A stretch of 64,000 bases of DNA from Saccharina japonica (lineage: Eukaryota; Sar; Phaeophyceae; Laminariales; Laminariaceae): contig MEHQ01000566.1 of the NCBI GenBank assembly GCA_008828725.1, forward strand, positions 71,553-135,552, written 5' to 3'. Below are positions 9,944 through 22,800 of the stretch, one piece after another. The position numbers and the translations under genes were made by a program. Each line of letters starts with the position of its first letter. Position 1 is the first letter of the stretch. Under the pieces are notes generated by a model. It saw nothing but the letters and a program-made list of their open reading frames with translations, did no database searches and was not told the origin of the DNA.

Positions 9944-12900
9944 CAGCAGTGTTGTACGACTTGGCTCAGCTTCGATAAAATGGTTGATGGTTCACACGAT
10001 TAATAACTCCTCATAACATCCTGGAATATTTCGAGAATTTTCTTATGTTGGTCGAGAATTTTCTCAGACGGTCGAGAATCTTCTCAGATGGCCCAGAAAA
10101 TTATCAGGCGGTCGGGGTTATAAGGGTTGTAGTAGGGTTTAAAAGTATATTTTCATAACCATTTGTCCTAGCTGGGTCACGGTCTACACAGTCCTCTGGG
10201 AAATTTATCGCAGTAATAGAAATAGAATGGCCTTACCGCAAGTACCGCAAGACCGAAAGCCGCCGGTCCACGTCAAAACAAAGCTCACCCCCGCCCTCCC
10301 CCATCCCCTCGCTCTCTGCTCGTGCGCAACTACAGTATGTCGGTTGACACCTCGTATTCATAGTTTTAGTTAACCCGACAAGTCATCTGGTACATGACAT
10401 ACTTCGTACAATACTACAGTCCGACCCGTCAAGACTTTATTTACTCGACGGCTGTCCGTCAATCCGTCAAGATTTTCCTCGACGGAATTCCGTCAGTCCG
10501 TCAATATTTTCCTTGGCGGATGTCTGTCAGTCCGTCAATATTTTCCATGACGGATTTCCGTCATTCCGTCGAGAGGCGCCTTGACGGCTGTCCGCCAGTC
10601 CGTCAAGTAAAATATTGACGGAATGACGTAAATCCGTCAAGATTTTCCTTGACGGCTCTCTCCGCCAGTCCGTCAAGATTTTCCTTGACGTCATTCCGTC
10701 ACTCCATCAACATAATTTCCTTGACGGCTTTCCCGTCAGTCCGTCAATATTTTCCTCGACGGCTGTCCACCAGTGACCGTCAAGATTTTCATTGACAGCC
10801 GTCGGTCCGTCAGTCCGTCAGTCCATCAAGAGTGCCGTGTCAGCCGACATATTCTACCGTATCATATCATATCATATCATACGTGCTGCTGCTGTGGCCT
10901 TCCTCGCCTGGGGATGTACATGAGGTCCCCCGGGTGCAGCTCTAGCACGGCGATCGGCTCCCCCAGGTCAGCGGCGGCGGGCTTAAACTTCAGGTCCGGC
11001 CTCGGCGCGGGCATCATCTCGTCGTACAAAATCCACGTCTTCGAGCCCGCCAGTTGCACCACGATTCCTATAAATATATAATAACCATTTCGATACAGCC
11101 AGGTTTGCAAGCGGACGGGGAGTCGGCGGCGGCGGCGGGGGGGGGGGCGCACTCATTTGTTGCTTGCCTTAAGTCATTTGACCATTGACCACGCATCCCT
11201 TTCGAGACGAAAAAGGGGGGGGGGGGGGGTACTCATGTCATGAATGGCCGTAGTCGTAGTCGTACAACCGTAGACCCTCGCATGCATACGATGCCGGCAC
11301 GGAGCATGTCGGGTTTTCACCGGCCAGGCAGGCGTTGCTTGCACCAAGCGTGAAGAGACGTGGGGTGTTGGGCGAGTCGCATGAAGGGTGAGCTGCATCC
11401 TACTGAGAACCGCTTGTGAGGCGGAGTCTCTTGCAAATGGATGACAGCGTCGGATTATTTGTGCTTTCTGGTGTGGCTACTTCCAGAGGGAGTGGGAGGG
11501 GGGGGCACAGAACCAACTATTGATAGCAAAACCCATTAACTACCATGATGATCTCACAATAGTCCACTTATCGGAACATCTACCCGGTGGTGACAAAAGC
11601 CAGACTGCTCTAAACTCTAAACAACATCTTGAAAAAACACACACAAAGTTAGGGCCCATATTAACGAATATAAACTAAATTCAATTTGGGAAAAACAAAA
11701 TTCAAATTTGCTTTTCATTGGTCAACACACGCACCAGTACCTCCCAAGATCCTAATCTTTGGTGCTGGTGCGCGTGTTGACCAATGAAAAGCGGGTTTTT
11801 TTTTTTGTTCTTCCAAAATGATTTTGTTTTTCTTCGTTAAAACGGGCCCTTATCACGTACACAAAACAATGTACCATATCATACGTACCGCAGCAGTATG
11901 TAACGAAACGGTATACTTCGAAGAAAACTACTACTGCGGTAGTACAGATGTGTGTACCTGGTATAATATATGTATCAAAATTAAAAAGGAGAAGATTTAT
12001 TAGAGATCGGGAACCGTTCCAAGAATAGTCTGTTGTTTGTTGTTCTAGAGAGAATTAGGCGTTTGGTTCATATTCGTGGCTAAAAGAACAGCAACGAGGC
12101 ACTGTTTGGTTGATCGTGTCAGTTGGAATACCAAGTGGGTACAGCACGGAACAGTGCTGGCAGACTGGTAAAACACGCGAAGAGACAGGGCTGTGTGAGA
12201 TGGAGGATTTGGTCGAAACTCATCTTGGTAAGTTGTGTGTGTGACGCTTCATGTACCGATTTGTTTTCGCTGTCGTCATGGCTTTCGTTTTTTTTTTGGG
12301 CGGTATAGACATAAAAAAATTAAACGGCCTGGCGGGCCTTTCGTTTGTTCCAGCTGCACAAAAAGTCCTTGGATATCCCCTTGCGTCACTCCACCTCCGA
12401 ATGCCTCCATAGGGGAAAACCTAGTAGACTATACATATTCATACGTCGGCGCGAGGATAAGCACCACCCTTTTCCCGATGAAAAAAATAAGTTTTCGCCA
12501 TATGGCCTGTCTGTCTACGTCCGTCGATATTAACCTCCATTTTCTTGCGACCATGGATGGATGAAGACGAAAATGACGTCGACTAAGTAAACGACTCCAG
12601 ATGATTCGCATAGCACCCACTCAAAAACCGCCGAAAAGAAACAAGCTCCGGACCAAATCTATTTCGGACAGTTACATGTTTTCACTGGACAAAGCGTTGC
12701 CGTGGTAAAACCGGGAAATAAAATCATTCGTACCATTAAAAAAAAATGTCATGCGTCTTGAACCCAGCCCAAAGGAATGCCGAAATTTTGTTTGGGTCCA
12801 CTGGCTGTATGGGGCCTATTCATAGCACTCTACCAGTAGTGCTGAGGGGGGTAAGGAAATATGTATTCGTCATGGTCTGTCTTGTTTGGCCACCGACATT

Positions 12901-15900
12901 TCTCACGACCAAAACAACACCACCAACACCACCGACACCAACACCACCAACACCAACACCACCAACACCAACACCAACACCCACACCAACACCACCAACA
13001 CCAACACTAACACCAACACCAACACCAACACCAACAACACCACCGCCAACACCAACACCAGCACCAACACCACCAACACGAACACCAACACCACCAACAC
13101 CAACACCAACACCACCAACACCAACACCAACACCAACAACACCAACACCCCCACCCCCACCCCCACCACCAACACCACCACCGACTCACCGTCCATCCAA
13201 TCAAAGTGGGCCTCGAAGCCCTGACTATCCGGTGGCGTCATGTACATGTTGGCGTTGACGGGGTGCCCCAAAACGTCCTCCAGAGCCAGCGATACCTCCG
13301 AAACACCTCGCCACCTCCTCTGCAGGCGGTTGATCACCACAGAGAACCCTCCGTGCTGAAATGCATCGCGCGCTTCCAGCAGAGCCGCTACCCTATCTTC
13401 TCCCCCGCCCCGCCCCCCGCCCGCCGCCGCCTCCGTCGCCGCCTCAGCTACCGCCGGCGCGTTTCCTCCCGCGGGCATGCCCTGAGCAGACGACGAGGGT
13501 GCAGGTGTCGGCTTGAGGGGCAGTCCGGCGCTCCAAAACTCCCCATCCGCTGGCACAAACACGCGCTTGATGATGTTCCAGTCACTGTTGTTGTGGTTGT
13601 TGATTAGGTGTGTGCGTTGCGTTGAGGGGGCGGCGGAGAGAACGAAGGGGTGTGATTACCACGTGTGTTCGACAGTTCTGGTTTTGAGGGGTACAAATAC
13701 ATACGACTTAGGCGAATACAACGTTTATTAATAGTACCGCACTGCTGTGACATAATCTTGAAAATCTAACTCTTTTGAGCATAAGTAACTTGTCCCTTAA
13801 ACGGGGGTGCAGCCCTAAACGTGTTTCAAGTCAAACCCTAACCCCAACTAACCGGAACAACAGTGGGTCAGAGGGATACATAAATACCTCCAAGGATAAG
13901 GATAAAACTCGTGTGAAGTGGACGGTCGCTAGTTGAGCTTTTCGCTAGTAGCTCTGCGCGGGCTGTTCGCTACAAAATAAGCATATACCAGGTAGCTAAT
14001 AGCTCCCAAAGCATTATATTTCAATACGGTGCATTCATGAAACCAAGCTTCTTTCCGGTCTTTCATGCCTTCTTTGCTCGCAGTTTGCCACACACGCGGA
14101 AACCCCGGCGATCGTTCGCACCTTTCCTTCGCCTTCGTGCAATATGCTACCCACACCCTACCTGCTGGTGCTGGGGTCTGGCTGTCAGCCGCTGGAAGGC
14201 TGTGGTCGCCCGCTTCCAAGAAAGAGGTAGGTGTGAGGGTATTACCTGCTGAGCTATAGGGGTAAAATATCGATCGAGTACCCAGCCCAGGGTAATCCTT
14301 ATACCACTCTCCCCCCCTCTGAACGGCGGGATATTTGGGACGTCGGTACCGTATATATATATATATGGCCGTACGTTGACCTACCCGCTTCGTTTCAATA
14401 CCTGGGGAACCAGGGAGACGTGTTATTTGGGGACGCACGCGCAAGCGTTTCTGAAAAAAAAAGAGACGTTCGAAGTGAGATTCGAACCCGTGTCCTCGAC
14501 GACGTCAAATGTGAGGGTATTACCTGTTGAGCTATAGGGGTAAAAGATCGATCGATTACCCAGCCCAGGGTAACCCTTACAACATAGGTATACCTTTTTT
14601 TGGCTGGAACGTTTTCTGAACGATGGAGCACCTTATCCCATAGTCGTCGTGTTGCAATTTTTTTTTTTCGTTGTAAAGCTTACTTAGGCCATGGGGGTAC
14701 AGATAGTATGACGGCTTGTTTAGTTTCCTCCCCCAAAAATCCTTTTTTTACTTACTATTAGTATAGAGCTTACTCAAGTCACCACCCTCAGAAGGCAAAA
14801 AACATGACTGATAGTGCACCTCTACCCGTAGCATGCGTCAACCGCAGTGTCTTGAGTAAGTCACGGCCTCTATTACAGGAGACCATAGTAAATAGGACCA
14901 AATAGAAAATATACGGTACGAGTATACATTTACAAAAATCACAAAAATTACGAAACCTAACGTACCCATCTGGTAATACTCGTACATACCTGGTTTACGT
15001 ACCAGTCAGTGTTAAAACTTAGACGGCCAGCACGCGGTTCCGCCGGAAGCCAAAAATTTGGACATTACTGTACATGCGTAAATATGCAAATACGTAAAAT
15101 ATGTAAATATACTGAAAAAAATGTGCGTCGCCTGCGCGGCTTAAGGAACGTAAAACAAAAATTCGCCTGCGGCGAAAAGGGCCCCATTTTTTTTGTTGTT
15201 CCCCCCTTTTTTTTTGCTCGCCGATACGCCTACTACAGTACGGGGAAAAGTGGGTGGGGTGTACGTTATACGTACACCCTTTTTTTGAGGGGTGGACAAA
15301 GGGTGATAGTGGATCTTTGAAATGGGGGTTTTGTCTGGGTAGTAGTATGTTGACCCTCAGATCGAACCCTAACCCTAACCCGAACCCGAACCCTATGCCA
15401 GTGGTCAGTGCTTGCTTGGCCAATCAGAGTGCCTAATTAGCTACCTTAGGAAGATCCACTAACACTGTTTGTCCACTACTGCTTTTTTTCCCGCCGGTGT
15501 GCAACCCGTGAAACTAGAAGTAGCGCGGTAAGCCGCACATTGCCTCCAGCGGATGGATGGATAGGTGTGCTCAGCGGAAAAAATTGACGGAAAAAAAGGG
15601 GGCGCCAGCGCACCGCCGAACCCCCTATAACGAGAATCCTGTTTTATACACACATATATATATACACCTCTCTGTGCGAAAAAGTAAGAACCGTTGTATG
15701 TTGGTATTAATACCTAAATGGTCCTTACATTTTCCGGACATAGTGAGTGGTCTAGTCGAAGCAAGTAAAGGCGAATAACAAAAAAAAAATAAGCAGGCAC
15801 CAGGCGTACCGTACATACGAAGTACGTACTCGTAGTCTGTATAAATAGGTACAGCAGCAGGTACAGCAGTTAGCAGCGCTAGAGCTACTACTCGTACTGC

Positions 15901-18900
15901 TGTCGTTTTGTATCATATCAGGTATTAGATATGCACACCTACTGGCAATCGCCCCGCGAATGCTCCGGATCGGAAACATACGCAACCACATGCCACCTGC
16001 ACTCTGGCGGGGCGAGCCGAAGGCACTTCGCACTATATAACCGTTGCTATGTACAGAATCCGTTCCGAAGGTTGCTATCATATGTATCCGTTGAGCCGTG
16101 CGCGCAGCAATGGCAGTGTATTCATAGGTCTCATCAGCTCATCAGGCACTACGAGTACAAGGATGTCGGATTACGTAATTACGTCCTTACGGCGAGCCGT
16201 TTTGGCGGTAAGTAATAGGACTGGGCCGGCGAAATTACGCTACGCCCCCAGTCCCCAATAAACAAAAATCGTCAAAATCTCTAGGAAACGTCCGCATATG
16301 TTGCTTCCCAGCAGTCACAGTTGAGCTTGCGCTGTGATCCTGCGACCTGCTGCGAGGATGGTAGTGGGTCACGAGTCACGAAGTAGTTATGAGGGGCCCG
16401 GTAGCCGGTGGTGTATGTCTCAATAAATTCACTACTCACGACTACAAGCCACAAGCATGGCGGCCTCCGTTGTTTTGGTGTCATGCTGACGGACTGATGG
16501 AGGCTTACAGCTTACAGCAGCAGTCCGACGGCGCTACAGCACGAACCTATATAATGTGTTCTCCGATTCATAAGTAAAGTCCGTTATGGGGCACAGAGGC
16601 AATCACGTTTGAACATAAAGGCGCACAATGATATACGTAGTTAGATTCTTCGAACATATCACGTCACAGAGATGCTCATAAAAATAAAAATAAAAAATCC
16701 GAGTTTCTATTCTTAAGAATATGTGGGTCAAATATTACCATATAGTATGGCCGATTTCGGCCAATTTGTACCGTTTACGGCCGAATTTTGACTAGTTTTG
16801 CCTGTTTTCACTTTCAACACAATAACCGGACACATGATGACATGCTTTCAGACGAGGCGTGGGTATCGTACATCAGTGATGAAGCGGAAATAAAACGCAA
16901 GTTTATCGATTTTCATCCTTTTTTAGCCAATTTCCATGGTTTCAATTTTCTTCTCTGTTTTCTGAAAAAGGGCTAAATACGGCCTTTTTTTGGCCGACTG
17001 CTTTTTTTCGGCCACTGGCCCATGCAGGAGGCTGCGCGAAAAAAAAAACATGGTTTCCTCTTAACAAATGACAAAAATATTTGAAAACAATCACCGCCAA
17101 AGCATCGGACACGCCTAAGGGCTTGTATAAACATAGCCGACTTTACTTTCGTATGAGTTGGAGGAAGTAGGTTATAAATTCACATAAATTGCAGAGAAAA
17201 ATAACTAAATAATGGTCTGCACAATGTGGGACGTGCGTTTTTGTCCTAGCGGGGATGCTTCTTAAACGTCCCCTGTTTTTGCCGTAATTACCCGTAAGCA
17301 CGCAAAAAACCCATTTTGCCGAAAAACGCGTAAGGATAGGCATCTCCAGCCGTAATCCGACATCATTGTACGAGTATATATATATATCCGTTGCTACATA
17401 TTATGTATCCGTTCCGAAGGTTCTGGCTGCGTATTTATACGTTGAGCAGTGCACGCACCAATGGCATTGCAGGTCTCATCAGCTCATCAGGCACTACTAC
17501 GTACCAGTATACACCAATATATTCATACATACGTACGTATATGCCTGGGTACAGTTTATATCTGTTCCGAAGGTGCTATTTGCTATTTGCCTATTTATCT
17601 GTTGAGAGGTGCAGGCAGCAATGGCATTATGGCATTGCAGGAGTCAGCATCGGGGAGATTTTGGACGGCACAACAATAAATACCCCGTACTCTGGTCTAC
17701 AGCTCATATCTCACATGTACGTATGATATTATACGTAGCCTTCACGGCAGGTACCTCGCATAGTACATATTGTACCGGTACTCTGCAATATGTGACATAT
17801 TTCATGAAGAATTGACGATCAAGCAGCTATTAATATTTAATTAAGCTATCAAGCATTGAAGGCTACGTACGAGTACACTATTGATAATTAGTAGGGAAGT
17901 TTAAGACCAACCATGATAGAGTTGAAGTCGCAGCAGCTTCCAGTAGCTTCCAATACATGACGTAGTTGAAGTAGAAACAAAGTACACCCCATTCAAACAA
18001 AACAAAAAATCATCTTTTACGATTTCGCAGCTCATCATATTATATTTTATGTGTGACCAAAGGTGTGACAAATAAAAAATGCCTGCTTGTTGTTTTTATT
18101 ATTATTATTATACTTGATATCATGTCTGCGTTTATAATCGGGGTGGAGGACTCGATTTGTTTGCCTGACCGGCGTGAACCCGGCACGGAACACCCCGGCA
18201 TTATAGGGGCACCAAGATAGAATCAGGGAGCGTATACCCCCGATTGGTGATGTTGCCTTTTCCATTTTTATGTTTACCTTCACATAGCGTGTAGAGGGGA
18301 GCGGAGGGCTACAGACTATCTGTTTTTGACTGGCTTTGATCGCTTTGCGGACCCTTCGGGTTCCACTTTTATTTCAGTATACCTTTTTTTGGGTAAGTTA
18401 GCCTGTGACCACGGGAATCGACCGTGTCAAGTGTTGGATTAGTACGGACAGATGGAGGTACTGGATAGAGAGACCGGCACGGTTTTTAATGTGAAGACAA
18501 CAACAACAACAATACTTGCCATCCGACAATGATGTATTAATAGCATGATGAGCTTCAACGTTGATCACTCATAAGCACTCTCTTCCGAAATAACAAACCC
18601 ATTATGGTTCGTTGTATATACAATATATACACCTATTATATCATATATCATGGGACTGTTCAGATCGGTCTGTTTTTCGTGAGGTTTTGGGTGAGACAAG
18701 AGAGCTTCTCGGGTGTAACCCTATCGAGGCTACGTTAAAGGGGGGGCGTACTCATTAGCCGCGTGTCATGCATGGCCGTAGTCGTTTTTTTTTTTTTTTT
18801 TTTTTGCCCCCCATCTTAGTTATTATCTTCGCACTTCCGTCTTTCTCCCTCCCTAGTCGTAACTCAGATCCGGGGTCACAAAGTAGGCTCCTCTCCCTCC

Positions 18901-19846
18901 TCCCCCACTACGGTTCTTGCCTTGATTTTTATCGCGCAGAGGGTTCAGCCTTCCCAACGCTCGTCGATTTTCATCGAATTTCGCTAACTCACGCTCTCGC
19001 GCTTTCCGCTATTCAAGATATTTTTTGCAAGAAAAAGTCCCTACGAGCATGCACTCGGCGGGGCTCGAACTCGCGATCTCGACGCTAGCAGGCTTCGTGG
19101 TTACCTGCTAGCCCACCGGGGCGACCGTGAACCTAGACGACTCTCGCATCCCTCCATTGCCGGGACGGAGTAGCACGTCGGGCTTGTACCGACCAGAGGC
19201 AGACATCGATTTGCTTGCACCACGCGCGATTCGCCGTGAGGTGTTTGTTGGGCGAGTCGCAAGGAAGGGTGAGCTGCAGTCTACATATACCAAGAACCTC
19301 TTGTGAGGCGTACTTGCAATAATGGAAGACAGCTTCGAATTACGTAATTGATTTATTTTCTGGTGTGGCCACTTCCAGGCGTGGTTCATTCGACCATTGA
19401 CCACGCATCCCTTCCGAGACGGAGCACGGTTCCCACTCCTAATAGAGACACCTCCAACATAGGGGATGGATAATTACCCTCCCCTGTAATAACTCAGGGA
19501 TTTCCAATATGTTTAGAGGCGTTTTTCACCAGGGGGTCTTAACTACTGTCCATTACCGAGGACTTGAAACAGTTACCTAAATACCGCGGATTCCGCTACC
19601 GGTAAATTACCGGTACCAGGTAAGAGGGCCATCCCTGCAAAAAAAATCCCTGCATTCGAAATATGTGCATATATATGATGTCATGCTTGCATTCGATCGT
19701 CATGGCGTGCTTTATCTCTTACCTCCCTAGAACCATGTGGTCCTCTCCCCCTCCGGTGACCGACATGCCGTTTTTGATCACGGTATCCACGTCGCCTATC
19801 CCGAACTCAACCAATCGCTCGTAGTGACTGGGAGACCTAACAAAAT

Positions 19847-19882
<36 letters not shown>

Positions 19883-22800
19883 GCAGAAAGCGGTGGGACA
19901 GTGACTTCGGAACTACAAAAGGAGGGGGGAAAAGTCGATATATATATATAAAGCAAACAAACGCAGCTTGCAAATATGGAGAAAGCTTCCACGAAAGAAG
20001 CATAGATCTCACATAAAACCCGTAGTTCGCGCGATGGAAGTATCCCACTCAGCTTGCAAAAATGAGCTCCGATAAAATCCTCGATCTCACAGCTGTGTTT
20101 TTTCTTCTTTTTTTTAATGTTTCAATATATATGAGGCATGTGCTGCTGTACGAGTAGTAGGTGGGTGTGTGTGTGTGTTTTTTTTAATGGGAACGACGGT
20201 TACAGCATCGGCCTCACCAAGCGAGCGGCCCGGTCTGTTCGGGGTGACTATCCCTTTTAGTACGGAACATACTGTACACGAAAAGCATACTATGGTATAT
20301 GTACCTGACTCTAATTTCAAGTCATGTATCCCCTCAACGGGAGTGAGTGCAGTCCTCAACACATTCAGAACTAAACAAACATCCCATACTAATTTCAAGT
20401 GGTTTGTCCCCAACTACGTCAGACCAGGTTAAGGGCCTAAAGCGGTTAAGCGATGCGCCAACAAGTGCAACGCAGGGAGGCATGCAACACGTTCTTCCTA
20501 CAGCAGTAGACGGGTTGATAAGCCCGCACTAAGACACTCTAGACGGGTTGATATACCGCACATGGACCCACTAGACGGGCTGACAAGGCTACACTTAGAC
20601 ACACTAGGCGGGTTGATAAGACCACGCTTGGACCCACTAGACGGGTTGATATACCGCACATGGACACACTAGACGGATTCCTAAGACCGCACTTTGACAC
20701 ACTAGACGGGTCAAGAAGATCGCACTTAGACTTGCCATTTTTTAGGTCGATACAATTCCTACATTCAAGTAGAAATTTAGGACTCAAAACAGAGGGGGAA
20801 ATTGACGGGGGGGAACAAGCGACGATGACAGCAACGGACGGCCACATTTATTTGTGTGATTCGGGGATGATACAAAATGGTTATCCGAGTTGAAACGCGA
20901 GGGAGTCTTGAGGCACGGGCGCAACGTGGCCCTTGCCTACCCGTACTATAGACGGTTGATAAGACCATCAGAAGTTATCGTTGTTCCGGTCGCTATCCCT
21001 TATATACCTCAATCCATTCAGAACCGAAAAATATCCCTCACTAATTCCAAGTAGTTTGTCCCCAAATTTGTGGGACGAGTTCTGAAGGGGTCAAAGGGGG
21101 TCCGTCCCAAAGAGGAAAAGGGAAAAAACAACGTATATGTATATAAAACCAGCGTCACCAGCAAATCACCAACAGCGCACGATAGATGGGAGAAATCGGC
21201 CTCGAGAATAATACTACCGGAAGACTGCCATCCCTCCTGGCGGTTGCGCTGGGTCTCGATTATCGGTTGGCGTTATTGATACACAGGGTACAATATAAAT
21301 ATACAATAAATATCGCCCCTCTCGTGAGAAAGCTAAAATCAGATGTTAGGCTAACATCAAAATCAGATGTTAGGTTAACATTAAAATCAGATGTTGGGCT
21401 AACATTGAAATCAGATGTTAGGCTAACATTAAAATCAGATGATAGGCTAACATCCCTATTCTGGCGGGGCCAGAAGGGAGTACGTAGATTCCTTACAATA
21501 GTTTCCACATAAACGACGAGCAGCTAGGTTACACATTTCCTTATATATATACACATTTTTAATTTTTATTTTAGGCTAGATTTCTCAACGTCTGTTTTTC
21601 TTCGAGAGGGACGATACTGCTATACATCCCGCTGAACGTGTGCGAGAGAGAGAGAGCGTGAATCGGTAAAAGTTCGATGAAAAATCGGCGATCAGTGGTG
21701 GGAAGAATGCGGGAAATACTGGAGAACCCTATCTATGCGAAACATAAAAGTGCAGGTCAGTACCGCGGGGGGGGAGGGATGGCACGATTGACCACGGCTT
21801 GTCTGGAAGGGCGTTGGTTTAACCTCAGCTCCAAAGAGTTGGGCTGGAACGTACAAAAAGAAGCGATGAAAAATAAATGAAGAAATAATAAGTATGATGC
21901 CATTGCTGCTGCTGCTGGTGTGCGAGGAGAGGTGACTCGTGTACCGTTCTCGTACCAAAAACGAGCACAATAAATCCAGGCTGACATTTACAGGAAAGAA
22001 GGATTTTGGGAGCCGTTGTGCTGAAACACAACGTAGCACAGCACAACACAACACAAGGCAAGTCCGTCTAGAAAGCATACATTCCAAAGAAAACTAAAGC
22101 GTTGGGCAGCATTCATTCCTGCTCCTCACACCAGAAATCATACCAGGTACCTGGTAGTATGTATGTGCATATGGCATATACAGCCATCCTGTAGGTACTG
22201 GCTGCTGTGTATTTCTTCATCTCTACTCTATCTTTCAGTGTTTTCACCCCTCATAGCCCTATTGGATGTTCGTCTGTTGGTCTCTACCCCTCGCTATCGA
22301 TTAGGAGATAGGAGCGGTGCTCCGTCTCGAAAGGGATGCGTGGTCAATGGTCAAATTCCTAATGCAAGCAACAAATGAGTAGAAAAACCCAACGCGTGGT
22401 CCGTACCGGCATCGTAGGGATGCGAGGGTCTACGGTCATACGACTACAGCCATGCATGACATGAGTACACCCCCGCCCCACCCCTCACTCCCCCACGTGC
22501 CGTCCTTTGCTGCGGGGTAATACTAACTACCCGGGCGGGAAAATAAAAGGAAAATATGGCCGTGTCTTGTCTCTCTCGGCGAGGCCAAAACAGTGCGCAG
22601 CCTTTCTTACACGACCCTAGGAAGTGGGTTCGGGATTGGTGTTCCCTTATGTACCGACATCCCTTCATCAGATTCGATACCGACGTCCCTTATCAGATTC
22701 GTGTCGGCCCCTTACCGTCAGCAGCGGGCAAAAAATGACGAGCAGAAATTTGAGGTGCCTTGTATACCGTTTTTCCTTATCGCGGGTGGGTCCCTTAAAT

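Noticed and set aside
9103..9978. 291-codon Gly/Arg frame
   Set aside because: Entirely produced by the 18-bp G15-CGC array.
15100..15250. TTCGCCTGCGGCGAAAAGGG patch as a MITE
   Set aside because: Shares the core word of the hAT-type MITEs but lacks paired termini and target duplication.
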